From an uncultured Rhodospirillaceae bacterium (lineage in GTDB: Bacteria > Pseudomonadota > Alphaproteobacteria > Reyranellales > Reyranellaceae): a stretch of 64,000 nucleotides of DNA. The notes below the pieces were generated by a model that did not search any database, was not told the DNA's origin, and was given only the letters and a program-made list of their open reading frames with translations. Location: the NCBI GenBank assembly GCA_945952105.1, contig CAMFGZ010000003.1:62001-126000 (forward strand). Reading direction: 5' to 3'. Both the position numbers and the translations under genes were made by a program. This document shows, in pieces, positions 44,292 to 52,797 of this stretch; position 1 is the stretch's first letter; each line of letters starts with the position of its first letter.

Positions 44292-45797
44292 ATGACGGCT
44301 GGTTCGACCTCCCCAGGAGAATCTCTCTGGGGCCGCACGCTGGTGCTCGTCGCAGTCGTCCTGGCTGCCGGCGCCTTGCTTGCGTTCGGTTTGGTGCGGG
44401 ATCGAGGCGCGCCGCGCGTCCCGACGATCGCCGAGAAGCTCGTGAACCTGCGAGCGGACAGGGCCGAACTGCAGGCTCGGGCCGACGGCATGGCTCGTAT
44501 CGAGCTGCTGTCTTCCTTCCGGGCCGCCAGCCTTCTCTTCGACGCGCTGGCCGCGCGGTACGAGCCCGAGCGGGAACAGGCCTTCGACCGGCTGCCGGCC
44601 GGGCGCCGCGAGATGTTCGACAGGCTCGAAACCGTCAACGCGGCGTTGCGTGCCGCGCTCGACCGCCCGGGCGCTCCCGGCCGCGCCGTTGCGGTGGAGC
44701 AGGCAGCGAGCAATATCCCGGGAGATCTGGAACGCCTGGCGTCGCACGATCTGGCGCCCGTGATCCTTTCGTACACTCCGGAGATTCTGGCGCCGCGCCG
44801 CAAGGTGGGCGAACTCACGCTGCCCTCGGAGTCCGCGGCGGCGGCACCTCCGGAGGGAGCCTCGCACGACGGCCCGGCCGGCAGGCCCGCCGCCGGCGAA
44901 ACATCGACTGGAATGGCACCGCTGTACGCACCGAGCTTCGCCGCGCCGGCTCCTGAAGACTCGATGGTCGAGATCGACATCGTCGGTCTGCGCCTGACGG
45001 CCGGTGAGGTCCCGCCCATATTGACGATGGGCACCTGGCGCGGCGAGGCGACGGTCCTGCCCGAGCGTCTGCATTTCACGGTGCCGCGGAGTGTCTTCGC
45101 GACAGATGTCAGGCGCACGCGGCTGGCGACGGGATCGCTCTTCGTGCGTCACGCGTCGCGGACGCAGGTGTTCCAGCTTCTTTTCCTGTCGCTGCCGGAG
45201 AAGCCCGGTTCGTTCGCCTTCGACCAGAAAGTGCGGACCACAACCCCGGAATCCAACACTCTGGTGTCGCCGGAGATCCTCGCGCGAGCGCCGGTCGGCG
45301 AGACACGAACCGTGCGGCGTTGTTTCGACCCTCCGCCAGGCTGGCGTTTCGACAAGGACAAAAGACGTGTCGTCATCGTCGAGCGACTGGGGTGGCTCGA
45401 CGACATTCCGGACGAGACGATGAACGGCGGCGGCGTCGATTTCGTGCGCGAGGACGCGCCGGGCCAGATCTGCATTTCCGTCGTGGCGAAGCCCGTGACC
45501 AAAGCCGCGCGCAGCGCCACCATCGGCCGCTTCGAAGCGACGCTGGTGCGTGACCGGCCGGTCGATGGCGTGGTCCAGAGTGGCGTGCGCGCGCTGGACT
45601 GGAACGACACGGTCCGGGTGCCGATCGATCCCACCATGATAGAATGGAAGCTCTACATCCGCCTGTTCGGGGAGGTGGACCGTGAGTTCGACGGCCAGGC
45701 GCAGGGAAGTGCCGCGCTGCCGGACATTCCGTTCCTGCGTATCACCTTCGACGACAAGTACCTGACGCTTCGGGCGGACCCGGACGCCGTTCGCTAA
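44292..45797 (+). CDS. Single-pass membrane protein of unknown function
   Basis: A 501-residue protein. One N-terminal hydrophobic helix (residues about 17-35) is followed by an Arg/Glu-rich helical stretch likely to be a coiled coil (about 45-70), a Pro/Ala/Gly-rich low-complexity linker (about 175-215), and a C-terminal beta-rich half with VEIDIVGLRLTAGEVP and FLRITFDDKYLTL. The body probably lies in the periplasm. I recognise no family. Its stop overlaps by 4 bp with the convergent MliC/META-like gene. Confidence 0.65.
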   Translation: MTAGSTSPGESLWGRTLVLVAVVLAAGALLAFGLVRDRGAPRVPTIAEKLVNLRADRAELQARADGMARIELLSSFRAASLLFDALAARYEPEREQAFDRLPAGRREMFDRLETVNAALRAALDRPGAPGRAVAVEQAASNIPGDLERLASHDLAPVILSYTPEILAPRRKVGELTLPSESAAAAPPEGASHDGPAGRPAAGETSTGMAPLYAPSFAAPAPEDSMVEIDIVGLRLTAGEVPPILTMGTWRGEATVLPERLHFTVPRSVFATDVRRTRLATGSLFVRHASRTQVFQLLFLSLPEKPGSFAFDQKVRTTTPESNTLVSPEILARAPVGETRTVRRCFDPPPGWRFDKDKRRVVIVERLGWLDDIPDETMNGGGVDFVREDAPGQICISVVAKPVTKAARSATIGRFEATLVRDRPVDGVVQSGVRALDWNDTVRVPIDPTMIEWKLYIRLFGEVDREFDGQAQGSAALPDIPFLRITFDDKYLTLRADPDAVR

Positions 45798-47014
45798 CGC
45801 CCGCGCGCCTCGAGGCGCATGCGCCGTTTGCCGGTCTCGTCGTTGAGGTCGAGCGTCGTGCCGGCGATCTGCGCCGTCCGGACCGCGCCCAGGGCTGCGA
45901 CGAATTTCTTCTCGATCGCGGCTTCCGCCGGGGGGCAGGCCATCAAGGTCATCGGCCCGGCCACGAAGCGGAGCCCGTCGGGATCCAGCACATAGTCTCC
46001 GCCCATCGTGTTGCAGCCCGTCGATGCGGTGAACTTGCCGTCATCGTCGAGGCGCATCATCGGCCGACGGCGCCATTCGTCGAACGCGGGGCGATCGCCG
46101 TCCAGTTCGACCAGGCGCCATTCGGTGTCGCGCAACGCCGAGCCGTGTGATGCCAGCGGGGGGCAGGCGCCGTCGCGTTTCATGTTGATGAGACGATCGA
46201 CGGCGACCGAGTTGTTGTTGTCGAAGCTGCCGATGATCTCGACGTAGAGACTGGATTCGCGCGAGGGGGTCATGTCGACCCATGCCTTTTCGAGGTCGGG
46301 TTCCGCGCCACCGGGCGCCACACCGTAGGTCCGGCCGGCCAGGCACGCGGCGAACAGGCCGCCATCCTGTGCATCGCGATACATGCCGGCGAGCCTGAAC
46401 CTGCCGTCGATGGGATCGGCTTTTTCCGCGCGCAGGAGTTCGGCGCCCCTCTCGTCGACCAGCTTGCCGCCGCCGATCTCGCGGAACGCCCGCCGGCTGT
46501 TGTCAGCGCCCCGCAGGACGAGGCGCACACCGCCTTCGACCTCCTGGGCCCACTGGCCGAAGTCGAGAAGGGGCTCGGCCGACCCGTCGCGCTTGTCGCG
46601 AAGCCGGAATGTTCCGTCGGGAAACAGCGTCACGGTGAGGTTGCCCCCGGCGAAGGTCCGTGGCGGCTCGCCCGGCCGGCCGGCTGCGTGACAGCGCATC
46701 GAGCGGCCGGCGGCGGTAAGCGTCGCCTCGCGGCCCCGACCGCGCAGTTCGTAGTACGAATCCGAGAACGCGAAGCCGGAACCCGAGGCCTGGCGGGACA
46801 GTTCGATGTTGGGTTGCCCGGGCATGCGCAGCGTCACCAGTTCTCCGTCGCCGGCGAATGTCGCCGAGAAGTCCATGCCGCCCGGACAGGCATAGAGGAC
46901 ATCGCCCTGCGGGGTCGGCATCGGCGCCGGAACCGGGGGGCGGTCCGTCGAAGAGACCTGCGCGGCGGCCGGCATCGCGGCCAGAAGGAGAAGAAGCGGG
47001 ATCAATCGCCTCAT
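45794..47014 (-). CDS. Exported MliC-like / NlpE-like / META-domain fusion protein
   Basis: A 406-residue protein with a signal peptide (to about residue 19, AAA-Q), then three modules by eye. Residues about 38-110, with VLYACPGGMDFSATF ... SMRCHA and Cys43/Cys108, resemble the lysozyme-inhibitor MliC domain. About 115-300 resembles NlpE/COG3650-like (FRLAGMYRDAQDGGLFAACLAG and a VEIIGSF strand). About 305-406 (SALRDTEWRLVELDGDRP ... STGCNTMGGDY ... TLMACPPAE) is a META/HslJ domain. Likely periplasmic envelope-stress or lysozyme resistance function. ATG 47014 overlaps the stop of the AI-2E gene in ATGA. Confidence 0.8.
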   Translation of the reverse strand: MRRLIPLLLLLAAMPAAAQVSSTDRPPVPAPMPTPQGDVLYACPGGMDFSATFAGDGELVTLRMPGQPNIELSRQASGSGFAFSDSYYELRGRGREATLTAAGRSMRCHAAGRPGEPPRTFAGGNLTVTLFPDGTFRLRDKRDGSAEPLLDFGQWAQEVEGGVRLVLRGADNSRRAFREIGGGKLVDERGAELLRAEKADPIDGRFRLAGMYRDAQDGGLFAACLAGRTYGVAPGGAEPDLEKAWVDMTPSRESSLYVEIIGSFDNNNSVAVDRLINMKRDGACPPLASHGSALRDTEWRLVELDGDRPAFDEWRRRPMMRLDDDGKFTASTGCNTMGGDYVLDPDGLRFVAGPMTLMACPPAEAAIEKKFVAALGAVRTAQIAGTTLDLNDETGKRRMRLEARGR

Positions 47015-48054
47015 GGCGTCGACTCCGGAATGCGGCCGTCGGCGGAAAGCAGCACGGCGACCGGCCGGGTCGTCTCGAACTGCGCAAGCACGATCAGGGC
47101 CACCACCATGATGGGCACGCACAGGAACATGCCGACCACGCCCCAGATCGTGCCCCACACGATCAGGGAAACGATCACCACCAGCGGCGAAAGGTTGAGC
47201 GACCGGCCCATGATGGCCGGCTCTACGACGTTGGCGGTGACGACCTGGATCGAGCCGAACACCAGCAGCACGATCAGGAAGGGTGTGAGGTTGTCGAACT
47301 GGATCAGGGTGAGGAGGGCCGGTGCGATGATCGCCATGATCGAGCCGAAGGTGGGGATGTAATAGAAGAAGAACACCATGACGGCCCAGAAGCCGGCGAA
47401 GTCCACTCCGACGGAGGACATGACGACGTAGGCGAAGGCCGAAGTGGCGGTCGCCAGCGTGGTCTTGATGCGGATGTAGACGCGGATCTCGCGATCGATG
47501 CGGTCCAGCACGGAGAGCACCCGTGCTTCCTGACCGTCGCCGTTGAAGATCGCGCCGAGCTTGCGCTTGAAGTGGACCTGCTCGACGAACAGGAACAGCG
47601 TGTAGATCAGGATGAGGCCGGCAATGCTCACCACCGAGGCAGCAGCCGTTGCGACGCTGCCCAGCGTGTCGGCCAGGCTGATGCGCGCCACCAGTTCCGA
47701 CAGGGTTGGCGCCTGTTCGAGGCCGGCCATCTGCGTGGCCTGTTCGATCAGGTGGGTGAGCCTCGCTTCGTAGCTGGGCACCGCCGCGACCACGGCCTGC
47801 ACGTTGCGGCCGATGGTTCGGCCGACGATCCAGAAGAGTCCGCCGATCACGAGGACGGCCAGAAGCAGGGCCAGCGGCTGGGGAAGGCGCAGCCTGCCCA
47901 GCCGGGGCTGTGCAAAGGTGTCGGCCAGAGAATCGACCATGTACCAGAGCACGATGCCCAGCACGAATGGCAGCAGCAGGCCGCGCCCGGCGACGAGCAG
48001 GAAGATCGTCGCGGCGATTACGACGGCCCATAATGCGGCGCGTTGCAGGGTCAT
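47011..48054 (-). CDS. AI-2E family transporter (TqsA/PerM-like)
   Basis: A 347-residue inner-membrane protein with about eight helices, starting at ATG 48054 (MTLQRAALWAVVIAATIFLL). The conserved core FFFYYIPTFGSIMAIIAPALLTLIQF, VTANVVEPAIMGRSLNLSPLVVIVSLIVWGTIWGVVGMFLCVPIM is typical of the family. Members move quorum signals, Na+/Li+ or other solutes; the exact role cannot be told. Coupled by a 4-bp overlap to the downstream envelope protein, so the pair is one unit. Confidence 0.9.
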   Translation of the reverse strand: MTLQRAALWAVVIAATIFLLVAGRGLLLPFVLGIVLWYMVDSLADTFAQPRLGRLRLPQPLALLLAVLVIGGLFWIVGRTIGRNVQAVVAAVPSYEARLTHLIEQATQMAGLEQAPTLSELVARISLADTLGSVATAAASVVSIAGLILIYTLFLFVEQVHFKRKLGAIFNGDGQEARVLSVLDRIDREIRVYIRIKTTLATATSAFAYVVMSSVGVDFAGFWAVMVFFFYYIPTFGSIMAIIAPALLTLIQFDNLTPFLIVLLVFGSIQVVTANVVEPAIMGRSLNLSPLVVIVSLIVWGTIWGVVGMFLCVPIMVVALIVLAQFETTRPVAVLLSADGRIPESTP

Positions 48055-48117
48055 GGCGGCACTATAGGCTCTGTCGCGGGAAGTGGGGAGACGTCGAGGC
48101 GGTCGATGACGGTGATG

Positions 48118-48342
48118 TCAGACGCGGTTGAGCATCGCCCTGCCGCGGTCTGTCAGTTCGACATGGTGCTCGCCGGCTTCGCCGCCATGCTGACGGATCA
48201 ACCCGTCCGCTCGGGCATCCTCCCAGACCGGGAAGCGCGGACAGGAACTCTGCCAGGCGTCGAGCACGTCTTCGCGACGGCGCGGACGGGCAGCTACCCA
48301 CTCGAGGAACTGGATCATCATCAGCTCGGGGCTGGCCGACAT
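48118..48342 (-). CDS. Small winged-helix-like protein of unknown function
   Basis: A 74-residue protein from ATG 48342 (MSASPELMMIQFLEWVAARP). It has two helices, a WEDARADGLI segment and a VELTDRGRAMLNRV ending, the L-T-x-x-G-R-x pattern seen at the end of winged-helix domains. It may be a minimal DNA-binding or adaptor protein. The frame continues upstream to 48468 but lacks coding character there. Another small protein with a similar LTPLGRRH pattern is at 58948-59238. Confidence 0.65.
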   Translation of the reverse strand: MSASPELMMIQFLEWVAARPRRREDVLDAWQSSCPRFPVWEDARADGLIRQHGGEAGEHHVELTDRGRAMLNRV

Positions 48343-48358
48343 GACGTGCCCTCCGGCT

Positions 48359-49174
48359 TTACTGGAACCCGCAGGATGCCGCGGTGGCTCCAACGGTGGC
48401 CCAGCGCTGGTTGTCGCGGAAGCAACCGTTGACCCACGTACCGGTGAAGACCTGGCCGTCGGGACCACCGGACTTGGTGCCCCAGCCGCTCGCCTGATCG
48501 TTCATCCATTCGCCTTCATATCGCGAACCGTTGGCCCAGACGCGTACGCCCCGGCCCTGCATCTTGCCGTTGACGAATTCACCCTCGTAGCGGCCGCCGT
48601 CGGTGAACATGATTATGCCGCGGCCGGTCCGCTGATTGTCGCGGAAGTCGCCAATGTAGCGATTGCCGTTGGGCCAGACGTACATGCCGTGTCCCTGGGG
48701 CCGGCCCTCGCGGAATTCCGCCGTCAGCCTGGCTCCGCTCGGGAAGACGTAGGTTCCCTTGCCGTCGCGCTCGCCGGCCTTGAACTCGCCTTCGTAGCGC
48801 GCCTTGTTGGCATAAGAGAGCTTGCCCTGGCCCTCATAGAGCCCGTCCTTCATCTCGCCCTCGTAGCGATCCGTGGGGACGCCCCCCTTGAACCACTGAA
48901 GAACGCCCTTACCCTGCGCGAGATCGTAATCACAGGCGCCGGACCAGCTGATGCTGAGATTGGGTTCGGCGTTCATCATGACGACACCGCAGCCGGTCTT
49001 TGGATCTTTCACTTCGTCGCTGGCCGCGGGCGGCTGGCCGGGCGTGGGAAGGGTCGGCAACTGACGCGGGATCGGGGCCGTCCCCAGTTCGGGGACAGGC
49101 CGTGAGGTCTGGGCCAGCGCGGGACAGCCTGCCGCGATGGCGAACAACAGGAATGAAAAGAAGCCGACCCGCAT
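48359..49174 (-). CDS. Exported MORN-repeat protein
   Basis: A 271-residue protein with a signal peptide (residues about 1-22, ALAQ), a Pro-rich linker, then about six MORN repeats from residue about 100 on (for example RYEGEMKDGLYEGQGKLSYAN, WPNGNRYIGDFRDNQRTGRG, and WANGSRYEGEWMND). MORN repeats form beta-hairpin solenoids and scaffold membranes or proteins. An exported bacterial MORN protein likely acts in the periplasm; function unknown. It is followed by a small winged-helix-like gene and preceded by an MgtC-family gene on the same strand. Confidence 0.85.
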   Translation of the reverse strand: MRVGFFSFLLFAIAAGCPALAQTSRPVPELGTAPIPRQLPTLPTPGQPPAASDEVKDPKTGCGVVMMNAEPNLSISWSGACDYDLAQGKGVLQWFKGGVPTDRYEGEMKDGLYEGQGKLSYANKARYEGEFKAGERDGKGTYVFPSGARLTAEFREGRPQGHGMYVWPNGNRYIGDFRDNQRTGRGIIMFTDGGRYEGEFVNGKMQGRGVRVWANGSRYEGEWMNDQASGWGTKSGGPDGQVFTGTWVNGCFRDNQRWATVGATAASCGFQ

Positions 49175-49186
49175 GATCTCCGCAGG

Positions 49187-49735
49187 TTAGCACCGGTCTT
49201 CGCGAACGTCCTTCTCCGCCTTCCGCTCCTTCGAGGATTCCCCGTGTTCGCGCTTGTCCGCGGCGATGCCCAGCTGCACCTCGAATGAATGTAGCAGTCC
49301 CATGACGACGAGGATCAGGAACGTGCCCAAACCGGCGATCTGCCAGAGACCGAAGCCGCAGGAGAGGCCGACCGCGCCCGCCAGCCACATGCCGGCCCCT
49401 GTCGTCAGCCCCTGCACCTCGCCTCGCGTGAACAAGATGGACCCTGCCGCCAGGAATGCCACGCCCGCCGTCACGGCCTCGACGGCTCGGAGAGGATCGC
49501 TGACCATCTCTCGCCCGACGAACGCGTCCGAGTGAGCAATCTCGACGGTGAGGATGCCGAATGTCGCGGCCGCGACGCAGATGAGGATATGGGTCCGAAG
49601 GCCTGCCGGCCGTGCACGCCATTCCCGCTCGAACCCGATCAGCGCTCCCAGCAGCGCGGCGAAGAAGAGCCGCGCTGCAATGACCGGGAAAGCGAGGAAG
49701 GTCGGGTGGGCGAACTCTTCCGTCAGTGCGCCCAT
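49187..49735 (-). CDS. MgtC/SapB family membrane protein
   Basis: A 182-residue protein with about four to five helices and the conserved LGALIGFEREWRARPAGLRTHILICVAAATFGIL segment of the MgtC N-terminal domain, with the GxxRE and AGLRTH motifs. The C-terminus is a charged tail (ADKREHGESSKERKAEKD) without the MgtC cytosolic ACT-like domain. Such proteins modulate Mg2+ homeostasis, ATP synthase activity or virulence, but direct transport is doubtful. Separated by 2 bp from the PRC-barrel gene upstream and 12 bp from the MORN gene downstream, so all are probably co-transcribed. Confidence 0.88.
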   Translation of the reverse strand: MGALTEEFAHPTFLAFPVIAARLFFAALLGALIGFEREWRARPAGLRTHILICVAAATFGILTVEIAHSDAFVGREMVSDPLRAVEAVTAGVAFLAAGSILFTRGEVQGLTTGAGMWLAGAVGLSCGFGLWQIAGLGTFLILVVMGLLHSFEVQLGIAADKREHGESSKERKAEKDVREDRC

Positions 49736-49737
49736 CG

Positions 49738-50127
49738 TCAGGAGGCGTACTTGAACTCGGGCAGCGACTTCAGCGAGTCCTTGGTGGCGCCCGGCAGCAC
49801 GATCTTCTTGCCGTTCGTCCTCATCTGTTCGTAGGGCAGAGCGACGAGCTTGTCGCCGACACCCAGGAAGCCGCCGACCGACAGAACGACGAACGGGGCC
49901 TTACCGTCCGGGCCGACGATGATCTCGTCGATCTTTCCGACGCTGTCGCCCGCTTCGTTCACGACGGTCGAGCCGATCACCTTGCTGGCGCGATACCCGG
50001 TAGAGATCTTCATGACATCGACTTTCACGAGCTGAACGGTCTGCGGCGTACCCTGGGCCATCACAAGGACGGGCGTGACGAGTGCGGCGGCGGTGGCGAC
50101 GGTGGCCGTGAGGAGAAGCGTGCGCAT
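49738..50127 (-). CDS. Exported PRC-barrel domain protein
   Basis: A 129-residue protein from ATG 50127, with GGAG upstream. A signal peptide (MRTLLLTATVATAAALVTPVLVMAQG, trimmed here to its extent of about 25 residues) is followed by a PRC-barrel: ASKVIGSTVVNEAGDSVGKIDEI ... PFVVLSVGGFLGVGDKLVALPYEQM. In alphaproteobacteria small exported PRC-barrel proteins are common and often stress-linked, with unknown partners. Probably periplasmic. It leads the leftward run of envelope genes ending at the winged-helix-like gene. Confidence 0.88.
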   Translation of the reverse strand: MRTLLLTATVATAAALVTPVLVMAQGTPQTVQLVKVDVMKISTGYRASKVIGSTVVNEAGDSVGKIDEIIVGPDGKAPFVVLSVGGFLGVGDKLVALPYEQMRTNGKKIVLPGATKDSLKSLPEFKYAS

Positions 50128-50196
50128 GGGAACTCCGTGATGGGAAAGGATGCCCCACAACGGCCAGCGCGGTCTTACGTTCCCCGCTTGGGATAG

Positions 50197-50700
50197 CTAG
50201 GAAGACAGATGATGGAGTGTGGAGTGAGGCGCGGTCAGGGATCGCCGCCACAATGTTGCGGCCCGGCCGCCAAGATAGCCGGCGCAGGCGGCGACGGCGC
50301 TGGTGGCTCCGACTTCGGGTATTGGGTTCGTGAGGCCGGCCAGAGACGCGCCGAACGCCGCCACGGTGGAGGCTGCCAGCAGGCAAGCGGCCCACAAGCC
50401 GTCACGTGCGTGGGGCAGGCGGAGACGGGAGTACATCCGGTCCAGTTGCAGCTTCAGGAAGAGTCCGCGGCCCACGCCGACCGCCGTTCCAACGGCCAGG
50501 CCTGCCAGCCAGAGGAGCGGTTGCCGGGTATCGGGCGACTGCATCGCCAGCAGAAGCATCGCAGTCGCAAGCGCGAAGGGAAGAGCGGCGAAAAGCCGAC
50601 CGGGCGGCAGCGACCGGCCACGCGCTTCACGCAGCAACATGAAGACGGTGGCGCCGGCCGCACAGGCCGCGATCAGGTGAAGAATATTGAGCTTCAGCAC
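50197..50700 (-). CDS. Four-to-five-helix membrane protein, paralog of 62217-62717
   Basis: A 167-residue protein if GTG 50700 (VLKLNILHLIAACAAG) is used; a GTG at 50760 would add 20 residues without similarity to its paralog. It shares with the 62217-62717 product an LxHLxxALAAG first helix, REARRR-like loop, a G-G-x-R-G loop (VGVGRGLFLKLQLDRMYSRLRL) and the position of each helix. No ribosome site is obvious for either start. Function unknown. Confidence 0.65.
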   Translation of the reverse strand: MLKLNILHLIAACAAGATVFMLLREARGRSLPPGRLFAALPFALATAMLLLAMQSPDTRQPLLWLAGLAVGTAVGVGRGLFLKLQLDRMYSRLRLPHARDGLWAACLLAASTVAAFGASLAGLTNPIPEVGATSAVAACAGYLGGRAATLWRRSLTAPHSTLHHLSS

Positions 50701-50769
50701 GGTATCGAACGTAATCCGAAACCTATTACGTTTCACTGACGCCAGTGGAATTTTCGCCACCCTGCCGCC

Positions 50770-52056
50770 TCAGCGTGGAGAGTGGCCGCCTCCACATGCT
50801 CGCCCGACGGCAGGAGCGATCTGCTCGGCGAACTTGCGGGAGCCGCTGGGCCTGAAATGCCCGACGTCGCCGAAATCCTCCGGCGCCAGCGTACCCTCGG
50901 GGACGTCGATGTAGGTGTCACCCAGCCGTTCGGCTTCTCGCTTCAGGATGCCGTTCAGCCAGCCGATCATCGCCGGAATCTCTGAGTCACGGACGAACGG
51001 GAGCCATCCCTCCATCTGGTCGTCCTTCAGGCTGGCCTTGTTCATGAGCTGCCCGATCCAGACCGTACGGATGCCTCGCCCGCGGTTGATGGCGGATATC
51101 GTGGCAATGTTGCGGGTGTAGATCTTCTCGAGGGCCGGATCGGGGCCTTTTGCGCCGTCGCCTTGGATCGTGGCCGGGGGGCGGATCGTATCGAAGGCAA
51201 GGATGGCGAACTTGCCCAGAAGCGAGAGGATCGGCGAAACCGATAGGGCGGGGCCGTTGATGCGCCTTGCGTCCAAGGCATCGATCTGGCCCACGAGGTG
51301 GTTGGTGGCATAGGCGGGGTCGAGATCGCGGACGTGGGCGCTCCGCAGGTCGTTCCAGCCGATGTAATAGACGGCGCAATTGGCCGGCACGCCGAAACTG
51401 TCCTGATAGAAGGCGGTCTGGATGACGTGTTCCGATGTCGTGTAGCCGCTCACGCCGTGATTGATGACGGCGAAGCGGTCGGCGCCCAGCAGGCGTTCGA
51501 GGTTCTCGGCCCAGGTCTCGCCCTCGCGCGAAAGGATATCGAGCGTCGTCGAGCCGCCGATCAGGGCGATAACCGACTTGCTCTTCAGTTCGTTGGGATC
51601 CCGCTCGCGACCCCGCCGTCGTTCCGAGTTCACATAGGCCACTTCGCGGGTGCTGCGGGCCACGGCCGTCGGGACCTGCCGGACCTGAAGGAGGGGGTGC
51701 CAATCGTAGTGCGGCCTCACATAGTCGCGGGCGAACAGCGTTTCGGACGAAGACAGACGCAGCTTGTAGAGCAGGGCCGTCCCGAACCCGAGGCCGATTT
51801 CCAGGGCGGCCAGCGACAACAGAACCATGGTCAACCGGGGCAGGCGCGCGCAGAGGATCGCGAGGAGGAGCAGCCCCGCGAGATAGGTGAAGTACCAGAA
51901 GCGCGGCGAGTTGAAGTGGAACTCGTCCTTCATGACCAGCCGCAGCGCCACCATGCCGACCACGAGCGCGAGAATGCAGGCGACGAGGAAGGCGATGGTT
52001 CGTTCGAAGCGACGGGGATGCCAAAGGCCGATGTGGTCGAGGAAGAACGACTTCAT
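50770..52056 (-). CDS. Membrane-anchored SGNH/GDSL-family protein
   Basis: A 428-residue protein with three N-terminal hydrophobic helices (residues about 20-110) and a C-terminal SGNH domain: VIALIGGSTTLDIL (block I), INHGVSGYTTSEHV (block II Gly), VYYIGWNDLRSAH (block III GWND) and DFGDVGHFRPSG with the catalytic Asp/His (block V). Such proteins act as esterases or acyl-transfer partners on cell-surface glycans. ATG 52056 overlaps the stop of the DUF1036 gene in ATGA. The substrate is unknown. Confidence 0.82.
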   Translation of the reverse strand: MKSFFLDHIGLWHPRRFERTIAFLVACILALVVGMVALRLVMKDEFHFNSPRFWYFTYLAGLLLLAILCARLPRLTMVLLSLAALEIGLGFGTALLYKLRLSSSETLFARDYVRPHYDWHPLLQVRQVPTAVARSTREVAYVNSERRRGRERDPNELKSKSVIALIGGSTTLDILSREGETWAENLERLLGADRFAVINHGVSGYTTSEHVIQTAFYQDSFGVPANCAVYYIGWNDLRSAHVRDLDPAYATNHLVGQIDALDARRINGPALSVSPILSLLGKFAILAFDTIRPPATIQGDGAKGPDPALEKIYTRNIATISAINRGRGIRTVWIGQLMNKASLKDDQMEGWLPFVRDSEIPAMIGWLNGILKREAERLGDTYIDVPEGTLAPEDFGDVGHFRPSGSRKFAEQIAPAVGRACGGGHSPR

Positions 52057-52481
52057 GGTGTGAAGTTGTGTGTCCAGCCGTTCTGGCGGCCGACTGCGAC
52101 CTGGCTGAACAGACGCCGCTGGTGATTGGCGCCGCACGTACTGGCGCGGATGGTGAAGGCCTGGGGCGTTACGCAGGCGGGTATGGTTCCCGCCCACTCA
52201 CGGCCCGAAACCTTGTCCTGCGCGTAGACCAGGTAGTGATTGTATTGCAGTGGACCGGTCCACAGGAACGTGCAGGCGTTGGGCGGTAACTTGTACCAAC
52301 CCTCCGAAATGACGACGCGTCCAACCCCGTCACTCACCCCCGTATCGAGTGCCTTGGCCACTTCAATCTCGCGCGGGGTCAAGTTACAGGCACGAAAGCC
52401 TTCCGGCGCGCGCTGTTGAGCTGCCGCTCCGGCCGCACATATCGGCAGCAAGAGTGCGATAACAGAAACCAGCTTGGTCAT
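52053..52481 (-). CDS. Exported DUF1036 domain protein
   Basis: A 142-residue protein from ATG 52481 with a signal peptide (MTKLVSVIALLLPICAAGAAAQ). The mature part shows the DUF1036 pattern: ACNLTPREIEVAKALD, VVISEGWYKLPPNACTFLWTGPLQYNHYLVYAQD and GREWAGTIPACVTPQAFTIR with paired Cys. DUF1036 is an uncharacterised periplasmic domain of alphaproteobacteria. It is coupled by a 4-bp overlap to the downstream SGNH gene. Confidence 0.82.
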   Translation of the reverse strand: MTKLVSVIALLLPICAAGAAAQQRAPEGFRACNLTPREIEVAKALDTGVSDGVGRVVISEGWYKLPPNACTFLWTGPLQYNHYLVYAQDKVSGREWAGTIPACVTPQAFTIRASTCGANHQRRLFSQVAVGRQNGWTHNFTP

Positions 52482-52729
52482 GTTGCCCCCGACGGCGATC
52501 CTGCTTTGTCCGAGAACGTATGGCAATGAGGTGGCTCTCCAGATGACGCGTAAAGAAACTGTCTCGTGTCAGGGTCTACAAGCATTTTTCTCAAAGGTTT
52601 TTTTAAGAAACTAACCATTGACACCCTTTGGGGCGCGCAAAGTGTGGCTGGGGCGCCACAGTGAGGGCAACAATGCGCGTCGCGCGCCTTAGTTTCTGGC
52701 GCTGGGACCGTCGGCTCAGGTACATTCAC
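52478..52729 (-). CDS. Doubtful small ORF with Cys/His pairs
   Basis: An 83-residue frame from GTG 52729, overlapping the DUF1036 start by ATGA as real operon partners do. It contains CCPHCGAPATLCAP and PPHCHTF, which could bind a metal. However, third-position GC is low compared with every neighbour, and the region is also the upstream leader of ompA. It may be a non-coding stretch or a foreign, recently acquired small gene. Nothing else was found in 52482-52797 except the promoter and hairpin listed separately. Confidence 0.3.
   Translation of the reverse strand: MNVPEPTVPAPETKARDAHCCPHCGAPATLCAPQRVSMVSFLKKPLRKMLVDPDTRQFLYASSGEPPHCHTFSDKAGSPSGAT
52618..52646 (+). promoter_or_regulatory. 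Possible -35 region of the ompA promoter
   Basis: TTGACA at 52618-52623, an exact sigma-70-type -35 hexamer in an otherwise AT-rich patch. At 17 bp spacing stands AGTGTG, which is a poor -10. The distance to the ompA start (about 150 bp) leaves a long leader. The call rests only on the -35 match. Confidence 0.3.
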
Positions 52730-52751
52730 CTCGCTATCACGAAGAAATTCT

Positions 52752-52776
52752 GCTCCGCCGGCATTGCCGCCGGAGC
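52752..52776 (+). promoter_or_regulatory. Leader hairpin directly upstream of ompA ribosome site
   Basis: GCTCCG (52752-52757), mismatch C, CGGC (52759-52762), loop ATT, GCCG (52766-52769), mismatch C, CGGAGC (52771-52776). It ends 9 bp before AGGAG (about 52786-52790). A 5' stem-loop stabilises ompA mRNA in E. coli; a similar role here is inference. Confidence 0.5.
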
Positions 52777-52797
52777 TGTCTAATGAGGAGATATTTG

